Positions 24,677 to 34,368 of a stretch of DNA of 64,000 nucleotides are shown here, piece after piece. Source of the DNA: Paraphoma chrysanthemicola (taxonomy: Eukaryota; Ascomycota; Dothideomycetes; Pleosporales; Phaeosphaeriaceae). Position numbers and translations under genes: made by a program. The stretch spans positions 186,001 through 250,000 of the forward strand of contig JAGMWG010000013.1 of NCBI GenBank assembly GCA_020744225.1, written 5' to 3'. The notes below the pieces were generated by a model. It saw only the letters and a list, made by a program, of their open reading frames with translations, had not been told where the DNA came from and did no database searches. How positions within the stretch are numbered: position 1 is the first letter of the stretch; every line of letters starts with the position of its first letter.

Positions 24677-26239
24677 ATGGCAGTCACTCCCTCGCCATTT
24701 CTCGATCCGGGCACCCACGCGTCAGCCAACAACCTCGGGATTCTACAATTGCGACGCGACCAACTCATCCCAGCTGTCCTCTCACCTCATGCCGAGTCTG
24801 ACTACGCAGAGGGCAAAGTAGAGAACACTCGATTTGGCTCCTTCCCGCACAGTACCCTCGTCGGTCAGCCGTGGGGCACCCAAATCTTAGCATCAGTTGT
24901 TGACACTGGCTCGCGTGGGAAGTCGAAGAAGAGGAAGCGAGATGGCGACGAGGAGAATGGCGAAGCGGCCAACTCCAATGCAAAGGAGGCTAAAAGAGAC
25001 CTCGTGAAGGCAGCGACAGCGAGCAGTGGATTTGCGCATCTCGTACCACCCACACCAGAGACGTGGACGTTGTCATTACCGCATCGAACGCAAGTCGTCT
25101 ACACGCCTGACTACAGCTACATATTGCAGAGACTGCGCGTACGACCAGGCGACCATATTATCGAGGCTGGCGCGGGAAGTGGCAGCTTCACGCATGCATC
25201 AGTTCGAGCCGTCTACAACGGGTACCCAGGGCAGGAAGAAACATCAAATGGCAGAGAAGATACTCCAGAAGAAGCCGTCGGCGTGACCAAAAAGCGCAAA
25301 CGCACGCAAAGACATGGCGCAGTCTACAGCTTCGAATACCACGAACCGCGCGCGCGACAACTCCGCGTCGAAATCAAAGACCACGGCCTCGATTCCCTCG
25401 TCACACTCACCCATCGCGACGTCTACGCCGACGGCTTCTGTCTGGACGACAATTCCGGCCCCGACGCAGACGCTATATTCCTCGACCTACCCGCCCCATG
25501 GCAAGCGCTCCAACACCTCACGCGCTCGCCCCCCTCCTCCGCCGCACTCAAATCCGTATCCTCAGACCCCTCCACCCCAACACCAACCACCTCCACCCCA
25601 ACACCAACCACCTCCACCTCACCCACCCCATCTACCACACCCTTCCGCTCCCCGCTCAACCCCCGCAAAGCAGTCCGCATCTGCACCTTCTCGCCATGCA
25701 TCGAACAAGTCACCAAAACCGTCTCTGCCCTCCGCACCCTCGGCTGGGTCGAAATCGACATGGTCGAGCTCAACGCCAAGCGTCTCGACGTGCGTCGCGA
25801 GCGCGTCGGCCTCGCTGAAGAGGGTGTACGCGGCGGAAACGCAAGTGCCGCAACAGTCCAAGAAGCAGTCCAACGGTTGCGCGATGTCGAAGGCCGAGCA
25901 GCTGTGTTTCATAGCCTGCAAAAGGAGAAACAGGACGAGATCATGAGGCGTGCGGAGGCGCGCAAACGCGGTGAGAATGCGGATGGGGATGCGAAGGGGG
26001 GTAAGAAGAAGGATAAGGAGAGTGAGAGGATGGAAGGCGTGCCGCCGAGTAAGCAGGATCGAATGGAGAAAGTGAAGAAAGAACTTGAAAGTCGGACGCT
26101 GTATAAGGAAGGGAGATTGGTGCACAGGACTGAGCCGGAGATTAAGACGCATACGTCATATTTGGTCTTTGCGGTGTTGCCGCGGGAATGGACGAAGGAG
26201 GATGAGGCTAAAGCGAGGAAGAAATGGGGAAAGAAATAA
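24677..26239 (+). CDS. TRM61: tRNA (adenine-58-N1)-methyltransferase catalytic subunit
   Basis: Single exon, 520 aa from the ATG at 24677 (MAVTPSPFLDPG). The frame is open further upstream, but that part overlaps the divergent gene's leader and looks non-coding. The Rossmann SAM site is HIIEAGAGSGSFTHA, and catalytic-face motifs are YSFEYHEPRARQLRVEI, AIFLDLPAPWQAL and ICTFSPCIEQVTKTVSAL. The enzyme works with the TRM6 subunit to make m1A58 in the T-loop of tRNAs, including initiator tRNA-Met, in the nucleus. Compared with yeast it carries extra low-complexity segments: a basic stretch near residue 80 (GKSKKRKRDG), a KKRKRTQ segment near 205, and a Thr/Pro repeat near 300. The C-terminus is Lys-rich. 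Confidence 0.92.
   Translation: MAVTPSPFLDPGTHASANNLGILQLRRDQLIPAVLSPHAESDYAEGKVENTRFGSFPHSTLVGQPWGTQILASVVDTGSRGKSKKRKRDGDEENGEAANSNAKEAKRDLVKAATASSGFAHLVPPTPETWTLSLPHRTQVVYTPDYSYILQRLRVRPGDHIIEAGAGSGSFTHASVRAVYNGYPGQEETSNGREDTPEEAVGVTKKRKRTQRHGAVYSFEYHEPRARQLRVEIKDHGLDSLVTLTHRDVYADGFCLDDNSGPDADAIFLDLPAPWQALQHLTRSPPSSAALKSVSSDPSTPTPTTSTPTPTTSTSPTPSTTPFRSPLNPRKAVRICTFSPCIEQVTKTVSALRTLGWVEIDMVELNAKRLDVRRERVGLAEEGVRGGNASAATVQEAVQRLRDVEGRAAVFHSLQKEKQDEIMRRAEARKRGENADGDAKGGKKKDKESERMEGVPPSKQDRMEKVKKELESRTLYKEGRLVHRTEPEIKTHTSYLVFAVLPREWTKEDEAKARKKWGKK
25571..25620 (+). repeat. 21-bp tandem repeat inside TRM61
   Basis: Two exact 21-bp units (25571-25591 and 25592-25612) and a partial third encode the heptad STPTPTT in frame. 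The repeat lies in a loop between the LDLPAPWQAL and ICTFSPC motifs, where length change should be tolerated. Confidence 0.85.
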
Positions 26240-26421
26240 GGTGCTTGCATAAGATACCCCAAGTCAAGTATACTATAAAGTTCAGTCTGCGCCTCGCTGA
26301 TAAGTCGCTGTAAATATCCATATCCGTCCCAAGCTTCCTGGTATATCCATACTTTGCGCTTCCATTGACTCCTTATCGATCCGTCCACTCTGCCTATCTT
26401 GTCATGTTCACACGCAATACA

Positions 26422-28380
26422 TCATCCCCACACCGCATCCTTCGCCCTATGACTCCCGTCCCTCGTCGGAGGCGTCGAGATCACATGCGTCCACTTCTCC
26501 TCGCCGTCCACGAACAGCCTGTAGTTCAACAAGCTTTGCTCGCCCATTGGCGGATTCGTAATCTCAACGGCGCCAAACTTGCTGTTTCCGTCGGGAAGAT
26601 ACTTGATGCACACGTCTTCGTCGTCAATCTCCTTATACGTCCTAAAGGGTAGATAGAACATGGACAACGGGGATGTGCTGAATTCATGGACGGTGGCGCT
26701 AACAGGCCATTTTGACCCTGCAGGAGGCGGAAACGACGTCGCGGCGAATTCGTGGCGGTCGCCAGACAAGATGACCACGCCAACACCGGCGGTAGAAGAG
26801 AGATCCCATGCTGCTTCGAGGATCTTGCGACGCTCGTGCAGGTAGCCACCCCAGGTATCTTCAGAACCGAATTGCCAGTTCTTCGTGAAGGGAATACCAG
26901 TCACAATGAACTTCCAATTGACCCCGTTATGCGGGACTTTGTGGATCCAGGCTACTAGGTCGTCGAGCTGTTGTTGGCCGAGCATGGTCTTCGCGGTGTC
27001 GTTGGGATTCTTGTTCTCAGGGCTGCGGTATCGTCGCGTGTCGAGCAGGAAGAACTCGGCAGGCCCTTGGGTAAACGAGAAGTAGGTGTGACCTTTACGG
27101 TGAGGCGGTGGGTTGGGCGCTGCATTGTAGTGTGAAAAGGCATCGTAGGCGGGCACGGCAACTCCAGTCATGTTACCGTTCCAGTCATTGTGAATCTCGT
27201 GATCATCAATGACATGGATCCAAGGTAGGTTGTCGCTGACTGCAGGCCATGATGGCGAGGAGTAGACCTGTCTGTATTCACGCCGGTAGGTCTCGAGGTC
27301 TTTGCCCTGGCGGTGTGGCACATCAACGTAGATGAAGTCGCCGAGGAAGAGCATAAAATATGGGCGGAGCTCTGGCAGCCAGCGTGCAAGATGCTTCATG
27401 CCTGGAAACTCTAGTGGATGCTGGAATGGCGTGTATGGAACGCGCGGTTTGATGCAGCTTGAGTGCACAAAGGTGTACTTGCTGTCTTTCAGAAGCGAGA
27501 CACGACCTGGTCGCGGTGCGGTCGTGAACGTTCCTGTCTTGTTTCCACTCGACGTCTCAATGACATACTCGTATGGAGTGTCCGATCGGAGGTGGTCGAG
27601 GCTCAGCACTGTTGTGAAGTCGGTGTCGTTCGTCAGCCAGTAGTTTGGCTGACTGGCTAGGTGCGCTTTTTGCATCTAAGAGCGATTTGGCTCGTCGATG
27701 GACCGGTACAGCACCTTGACGTCAAATGCATACGGTTCTCGGATCAGGATGTTCGCGCCGTGATCTGACACGTACCCGACGCGTCCGAACGACGCGTCGT
27801 GGCATTGGTGGAGGAGAGGTGCGCGATACACTACATCCAGAGCCATAGCGATCAAAGCCATGTTGATAGCGAAGGTAACCCAGCTCCATAGCGCAGACGA
27901 CGGACTCGGCAGTCCTGTGAGTAGTGTCCTCAGAACCTTGGGCTCCCTCTCTTCGTACTGAATCGTCTCCTGTACGTCCAATTCCTCGAGTGGCCCATCG
28001 TCGGCTCCGTCAATGAGCTGAATGTCCTCGCTGGAGTCGTCGCCACTTGCAATTGTGTCCTTGACGATGATGTCCAGCTCATCTGATATGACCTTGTACT
28101 GCGCCGTGTCCTGGAAGCTTGTGAAGAATGACGGGATGTAGATGGCCGTGAGCGCCGTCGCGAGCGTTGGAACGATCTGTGCACTGAGGTTAGGTTACTG
28201 CTGTGGCCGGGTGATCTGTGGCGCGAGTACTCACAGTCGTAGGTATCTGCAAGCGGCACAGTTAGCTACGAGTTCCAGCTTGGGAAGTTGCAGTAAGCTT
28301 ACCCATCGCAAGAAGATCCACACGCTCAGCCTGAGCGCAAGCGAGCTAACAAGGGTGAGGATGTCGCTCGTGGATGCCAT
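26422..28380 (-). CDS. PhoD-like alkaline phosphatase/metallophosphoesterase, interrupted by an in-frame TAG
   Basis: Exons are 28380-28303, a 12-nt micro-exon 28246-28235, and 28176 onwards; introns are 56 and 58 nt. The joined N-terminus reads FLRWIPTTIVPTLATAL, followed by a cytosolic acidic segment and a membrane helix (SWVTFAINMALIAMALDVV). The frame then runs into TAG at 27676-27678 and continues uninterrupted to 26422 for 417 codons. That part holds the PhoD domain: FMLFLGDFIYVDVP, WIHVIDDHEIHNDWNG, VVILSGDRHEFAA, all expected metal-binding blocks. These enzymes hydrolyse phosphate esters at a Ca/Fe centre. The protein is complete except for the stop. A 39-nt in-frame intron (GTGCTG...CTTAG) could remove it but would be shorter than any other here. 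A nonsense allele or sequence error is also possible. Confidence 0.75.
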
Positions 28381-28974
28381 GGCGACTAGATGTCTAGCAT
28401 GTCTCGGCAGGAGCGGTCCTGGAGGTGTGCGAAGGTGAAGCGTATGCGCTGACCTTTCAGCTTTCCAGCTTGTGACAGTCGGATCAAAACATGGGACTTG
28501 ATGACGTAGAGTGCGCTAGCACGAAAGTGGCCTGGTCTCCACTCTCCCCCGCGGACTTCACGGCACGCAGCCGAGCAGTACTCACACCACATCCGTCTGA
28601 GCATCTCATCATGCAAGGGCCTTAAGACTACGAGTGCTCAACGAGTCTATTTCCGTGTTAACTCAGTCATTGGATTGCTTAGCCTGTGGAGTTTGCTGCC
28701 ATTGTGGAGAACATCAACTAAATACAGTGCAGCATCAAATTAGTCCTAGGTATGCTCAGGTGAGTACGAAGCTGCATTTCGCTCATCAATGCAGGCGAAT
28801 CCTTTGCCTTCTCCGAGGCTTACTTTCCAATTGTGCATTCTCCAACCAACTTCTGTTCCAACTTGTCCTCATCATCCATCTCGGCTCTCCTCCTCCACCC
28901 GGCCCGGGCAAGACATTGACCTGTTGCATTCTATCCTTTCGCAATTACTGAAACCTTTATTGTCAACTTTCACC
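28381..28974. promoter_or_regulatory. Divergent promoter region, PhoD and acetolactate decarboxylase genes
   Basis: 594 bases between two start codons facing away from each other. No ORF above 105 codons and no clear motif beyond a pyrimidine-rich stretch upstream of 28975. Confidence 0.45.
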
Positions 28975-29613
28975 ATGGTCGGCTCGATCCCCAACGATGT
29001 TTTTCAATTCTCGACGTATGCCGCTTTGACTGAGGGTTTCAACACGGGACAGCCACGAACAGCAGACCTAACCTCTCACGGGACAGATGGCATTGGTGTA
29101 TACGAAGATGGAACTTTCATGATTCTGCTCGACCAGAACGCGTACCAGATTCGAAAGGATGGCACAGTTGTGCCCGGTCCACAAAATGCTCGACTTCCAT
29201 TCGCAATGGTCACCATCTACCAATCTACGGTTCGCATAAAAATACCTTCCTTGAGTTTCGAGGGCTTGAACGACCTCATCTCGTCTTCTGAGCTTGGCCC
29301 GGCCAAAGCAATCAACACCCTGACGCCGTTCAAACTCACAGCAATCTTCGCATCAATAGCTCTGGAACAAGGTGGCTCGCAAACGAGCATTATGGGCACA
29401 ATCTTCGGCTTCATCATCCCGAAATGGATGAGAGATATCAGCGGTCCAAGAGTCCATGCGCATTTCCTGGATGAAGATGATACAAAAGGAGGCCAAGTGA
29501 CAGATTTTGAGATTGAGGAAGAGGTGACCTTGACGTTTGCCAAGTGTGGGAGATTTCACCTAGGTTTCCCGCAAGGGCCGGAGTGGGAAGACGTAAAGCT
29601 GTCAAGAGAATGA
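28975..29613 (+). CDS. Acetolactate decarboxylase homologue
   Basis: Single exon, 212 aa, starting MVGSIPNDVFQFSTYAAL. The family converts 2-acetolactate to acetoin. The order of motifs matches bacterial AlsD/BudA: FQFSTYAALTEGF, a HGTDGIGVYEDGTFMILLD block, LPFAMVTIY, GTIFGFIIPKWMRDISGPRV and HAHFLDEDDTKGGQVTDFEI. The first two zinc histidines (HAH) are kept, but the third ligand, normally in GGHxxDF, is Gln here (GGQVTDF). The region that usually carries the catalytic arginine reads FASIALEQ. Activity or substrate may therefore differ from bacterial enzymes. The intronless structure and bacterial-type family hint at old horizontal transfer, which is inference. It converges on the monooxygenase gene with 59 bases between stops. 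Confidence 0.8.
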   Translation: MVGSIPNDVFQFSTYAALTEGFNTGQPRTADLTSHGTDGIGVYEDGTFMILLDQNAYQIRKDGTVVPGPQNARLPFAMVTIYQSTVRIKIPSLSFEGLNDLISSSELGPAKAINTLTPFKLTAIFASIALEQGGSQTSIMGTIFGFIIPKWMRDISGPRVHAHFLDEDDTKGGQVTDFEIEEEVTLTFAKCGRFHLGFPQGPEWEDVKLSRE

Positions 29614-29672
29614 TATCTTCAGGACGTTTTGATTGGACCAGATCCAGACCGTGTAGTGTATCAAGACAACAT

Positions 29673-31321
29673 TCACTGCTTCTGCTTTTTCGACGTCCCA
29701 TTCTCAACCGCTTCTTCTTGTTTTCTCTTCCCACTCTTCTCCTGCCTCTCAGTCTCCTCATACACCTCGTACCGATACCTCGCGCCGGTATGATCATCCC
29801 TCAACCCACTCTGTCCCTTCCCATACACCTTCTCCCTCGCCGTCCACTCCTCCTCCTCTTCACCCTTTGGAATCTCACTATAAATCCCCCTCCTCCTCAA
29901 CTCCGGCACCAACAAGTCCACCACATCCTCAAAGCTGCCTGGCGTAGTCACATACCCAATGTTAAATCCGTCTACATCCGCCTCTCTTACCCAACGCTCC
30001 AGCTCATCTGCCACTTTCGCAGGCGACCCAACAGGCACCGGCCCTAATCCGCCAATCGACGCCTTCTCAGCAATCACGCGCGGCGTCCACTCTGGCACAT
30101 CCGGCGACGTGACGGTGAACTGATCCAGCAAGCTCCTTACGCGATGATCCGTCGTCGCATCTTCCGCAGTCAATACATGGTCAGGCGGATACCTGCTCAA
30201 ATCAATCCCCGTCCATCCACTCGTCAACACCAATCCACCAATCTCACTCGCATATTTTTTCAACTCTTCATACTTCTCCTGCGCTTCTTCATCCGTCTTG
30301 CCAAGAATAGGCGTAAACGTCGCGAAAAACTTGACACTTGCTGGATCCCGACCCTTTTCTTTAGCCAGCGCGCGAATCTTAGCAATCTTCGGTGCAAGCA
30401 CGACGGGAGAATGGGACGACACGAATATCGCTTCGGCGTGTGTGGCGGCGAATTCCGAGCCTGCGGAAGATGTGCCTGCCTGGAAGAGAAACGGCGTGCG
30501 TTGAGGCGAGGGGTCGACAATGTGGCGCGATTCCAGGGTGAAGTATTTGCCCTCGTGCTTGATGGTGCGGATCAATTCTGGGTTGATGTATTCGTCGTTT
30601 TCTTTGTTTTCGGTAATAGCGTCTTTGGACCAACTAGCCTCCCACAATCTTGTCTCACATTAGCGGATTTCATGCTAGTCTGAGGGGAATTGGGCTTACT
30701 TGTACAATACGCGCAGATACTCGTCAGCTTGAGTGTACCTCTCGTCGTGCTCGATTGGTGTGTCCAGCCCGATTGCTTTGAACGCGGCTTTCTTCCAGCT
30801 CGTGACGATGTTCCAGCCAAATCGTCCGCCGGTCAGGTGATCGAGTGTGCTAAACCGCTTTGCCAGGAGGAAAGGCGGCTCGAATGATGTCGATGCAGTG
30901 ATGGCAAAACTAAGATGCTTCGTCACGGCCGCCATGGCTGATATTGGCTGCTCCATGTTAGCTTTTAATCACACTTTCTGACTCCTCCAAACTGTACACA
31001 TACAATTGTCGGGTCCGTCATCGGCCACTGCGCTGCCCGCCGTATACAATTGTCTAGACTGTTTTCGTACGTATCATATCCGCCGTACGTATCTGCCAGA
31101 AATAGCGCATTTATTCCACCTCTTTCAAGCAACTTTGCCAAATCGATCCAGTACTGCAACTTTCGCTTCGTCGCAGATTTATCTTTGGGATTCTTCCATT
31201 GTCCTGGTGACAAATGACCCACGGTGCTCATGTCAAATGCATTAATGAGAATCTTCTTCTTGGGATGTGTTGAAATGCCATTACTATCGCCATTTGTGCC
31301 AGTTGATGTAGACTCTGGCAT
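29673..31321 (-). CDS. NtaA/SnaA/DszA-type FMN-dependent monooxygenase (copy 1)
   Basis: Three exons, 31321-31004, 30947-30700 and 30648-29673, with 56- and 51-nt introns, give 513 aa. It is a bacterial-luciferase-like TIM barrel of the nitrilotriacetate monooxygenase group. Typical blocks are ILINAFDMSTVGHLSPGQWK, ALFLADTYGGYDTYE, RFSTLDHLTGGRFGWNIVTS, HDERYTQADEYLRVLYKLWE and PSPQRTPFLFQAGTSSAGSE. Members use FMNH2 supplied by a separate reductase and oxygen to oxidise chelators, sulfones, long alkanes or antibiotic precursors. No partner reductase gene is in the window. The C-terminal 60 residues are Glu/Lys-rich and end in a possible nuclear-type basic run (KKQKQ). Substrate unknown. Confidence 0.9.
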
Positions 31322-32015
31322 ATTTGCGGTGTTTTGGCCACGAATGTACAGTATGGATAGCGTTCAGCTTCAAGAACATGATCCATTTCTCATGAAGGTT
31401 GACTTTTGGTCGATATACGAACACTCAAGCACGTGCTCGTTCGTCCCGAATATGTCCCGAACGATTGGTGTTGCGATGCGTTACCCCACTTGCTGATGCG
31501 TGACCATGGTTCGGTTGAGCGTTTTCGTGATGCAGGGCTGACATTGCGCCATTTGATAACGGTTTCCGAAGTCGCTTTGCTGTGGAGTACGTCAAGCTGC
31601 ATGACAATGGTAGTATGGGCGATGGACTATTGGTTATAATTGCGTGCTTCACTACTCTCTATAGTTCGTACAGAGATGCACAAGATATCGGAATATTGCG
31701 CTCTTCTCCGACGTTTCGAGACTACCCCCAATCGGGTCAGAAGAGCATTCCTCCCAGTTCAGTTGCGTATGTGGTAGTGCATGAAACATGTGGGACTTAA
31801 ACAGTCGGTGTACATTCTTTGGCCTTACGGTATTCCAAGCGCAGGCCAGATAGTCTATGAAGTGTTACAAAAAGTATGCCAGCTGGTTACAAACAGCTAT
31901 TACAACAAAAGTGCTGTTTGCGCATACAAATACGCCCTCCTGGTTGCCGTTTCGGTTGCAGGTCTTCTAGCTCCCAGGGATTTGAACCCAGTCATCCAGG
32001 TGCATACTTGATCAC
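31322..32015. other. Intergenic, upstream of monooxygenase copy 1
   Basis: 694 bases holding the promoter of the monooxygenase gene and the 3' flank of the MFS gene. A tRNA B-box-like segment occurs on the minus strand near 31965-31990, but no cloverleaf can be drawn around it. Confidence 0.4.
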
Positions 32016-33888
32016 TCAAGCTGGCCCCTCTGCTACCGGCACAGATTTCTTATCTGGAGAAATGTTGACACTCGCTCCTTCGACCGAGCTAGTGCTCTCA
32101 TCGTCAGATGGTGAGCGGCTTGTACTACGAATCGTTACTTGTGTTATGGCAACCATATAGTAGAGACTTACCTATTTCTCCTCTTGACGTAGACATTGAT
32201 GATATGTGCAAGCGCAATCAGACAAATCGCATTTGCCAGAACGAAGGGGTAACCCTTGTGGAACCTTGGTGCTTCCACGGTCTTAAAAACCAGCAATGGT
32301 GTCCACGCAGTAGTCGATTGCGCGAGAGTATTGGCGAGAACCAGGGCGACGGATCGTTCGGCGGGCGAGTAACTGAGTTGACTGTTGATCCACCCGTAGA
32401 GAACGCTTGACATTGCTACCGCAGAGTACGTTGTCATGAAGGCGAACCACAACGCCGATTCAGGTACACTCCATATCGTCAAAATGATAAGCCCAACGAT
32501 GTTCCAAGTATGTGACAGCGTGATAGCCCAAGCAGGACCAAGAACGAGGTCCGAGGCGAAGCAAACAAAGAGCGTGTAGAAAATACCAAGGGCAGGCGAA
32601 ATTGCTCCAAGCTCATTAATTCGAGCCGGCGTATAGCGCTTGAGGCTCTTGAGCCATAGCAAATAGCCACCAGTTGACGTGTTGATTGATCCGTTCCAGA
32701 AGAAGATGTCTAGCAGAAGCAAAGCCCAAACGCGCGGGGACTTAGCTATTCGTATAAATGTCTGCAATGTTACCGTACCCTCAGTTTTGTGGCCTGCGCG
32801 ATGTAATCGTGCTTTAGCGATTCTAATGTCGCTTTCTTTCAACACCCATTTGTTGGGCTTGTCTGGCGTTCCCGGAAGGACGATCAAGCCAAGAATTCCC
32901 ACTGGAATGGTTATGATAGCGCAGATGATGTACATCCATCGCCATCCGGCAAGGCCATGGACTCCATCCAAGCGAGATGAAGCCCCTGATTGTATGAGAG
33001 CCGCTGTCAGCGTGCCCAATGTAAGGCCCACGTAGAAGAATCCGCCACGTCGTCCCACCTCATCCCCTCGATACCATGAGCCTGGAAAGCTGTCAGCAAC
33101 GAGAATAAGCTAATATTAGCCTCTAACTAACCGAAGATATAATGTATGGCTGGGAAGAACTGCGAAGCCACAGGGGCAAAATCAGTAAAAGTGATCGATT
33201 ATAATCGGTAGCGGCCTCGAAGAAAGGCAGTTCAACGTACCCTGCCTAACGTTAGAAGTATTTCCCTACAGAGAACGAGCATAGAAGAGGTGTCTGGCTT
33301 TGCTACAGTAATGGTTGTGTTGCGTGTGAACAAAGACAAATAGTCCCTTCGTGCAAAGCCTTACGTACGCTGCTTCAAACCAACCAACAAGAAATCTGTA
33401 GGCTGCAAGCTCCGCAAATGAATGAACACGGTATTGGAGCAGAGTGAAGATGCCCCAGGCAACATCGAGAAACGGAATCAAATAGTACATCGGAATCCGC
33501 GTGAAGAGGTACATGAATGGAAGCTGTCCAAGCACCGCACCCAGGATGTACATCGTCTGCAGGCGCACGAGCTCGTTGCCCTTGAACCCGAGATCTTCTT
33601 TCAGGCCTGCGACATATGCATTGTCTGCATCGTCTTAGTTTTGAGTTCACAACCGATGTCAGTTGCACTCACTAATATTCGCCTGGTCGATGTACTTAAC
33701 CCAATAAGCCTAAAGCAAACCGGTCAGCACAAACCTCTGCAGAGAGTCAGAATGCAGCATTATACCAAGAAGACATAGGGAACGATGAGGAGATCCAATT
33801 TGAGGATCAATTTGCGTTCTTCAGGCGTATCATGATCTTGATACCAGCGGATTTGATACCATTTGCGTGTTTTGACTGGCACGGACAT
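32016..33888 (-). CDS. MFS permease, allantoate/pantothenate (anion:cation symporter) type
   Basis: Six exons, 33888-33766, 33709-33673, 33624-33365, 33159-33132, 33081-32172 and 32118-32016, give 486 aa; all joins keep frame. Exon 4 is 28 nt. The joined sequence has family hallmarks: KLILKLDLLIVPYVFLAYWV, YIDQANINNAYVAGLKEDL, PAIHYIFGSWYRGDEVGRRG and GGYLLWLKSLKRY. About 12 hydrophobic segments are visible, with cytosolic N- and C-termini; the tail (SDDESTSSVEGASV) is acidic and Ser-rich. This Dal5/Fen2-like family imports organic anions such as allantoate, pantothenate, nicotinate or biotin precursors. Diverges from the Baeyer-Villiger monooxygenase gene, suggesting co-regulation. The third intron (205 nt) is unusually long here. 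Confidence 0.9.
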
Positions 33889-34368
33889 CGTGATGCGTGT
33901 CTCCCTGACTTTCAGACTTCGTACATTCAGATAACTTTGCTGGAGCTATAAGTATGCTTTAGATTTAACGAGCCTGCTTCAGCTCGGCCATTTTTAGCGC
34001 TGGACATTCTTCTACCAAGGCGTGTGGCTTGAATCTTGGGCACGCAACCTCCTTTCGAGATGCTAGTCCAATTGGAGAGGGACGGTGTTGAACATTGCAT
34101 GGAAGCGAGCACGACAGTCGGGTTGAATTGCCACATGTCGATCCCGTCAGCGAGTGGGGAGAAGACGTGCTTGCATCTCCTACGCACACCGGTTCCGAAG
34201 CGTAGGAACCGATAGCGGTCAGATAACGGCTGCATCACGCCTTAGCATCGTGCCGAGAGACTTCGATAGCGCAGTAACTCGCAGCAAGGCTTTAAAAAGT
34301 CGACTTGGTGAGTGTGCATGTGGAAGAAGACCGTTCAGCGAGGCGTGTGAAAGACAATCAATTACACA
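33889..34368. promoter_or_regulatory. Divergent promoter, MFS permease and Baeyer-Villiger monooxygenase
   Basis: 480 bases between opposed start codons. A CTTTAAAAAG sequence about 75 bases before the monooxygenase ATG could act as an A/T-rich core element. No coding sequence seen. Confidence 0.45.

Noticed and set aside
25619..26152. 177-codon ORF antisense to TRM61
   Set aside because: Composition (Leu/Arg/Ala-rich) is the mirror of the Lys/Glu-rich TRM61 C-terminus; no independent evidence.
31965..31995. tRNA B-box-like sequence on the minus strand (GGGTTCAAATCCC)
   Set aside because: The T-arm has a mismatch, and no A box, anticodon arm or matching acceptor stem is found upstream.
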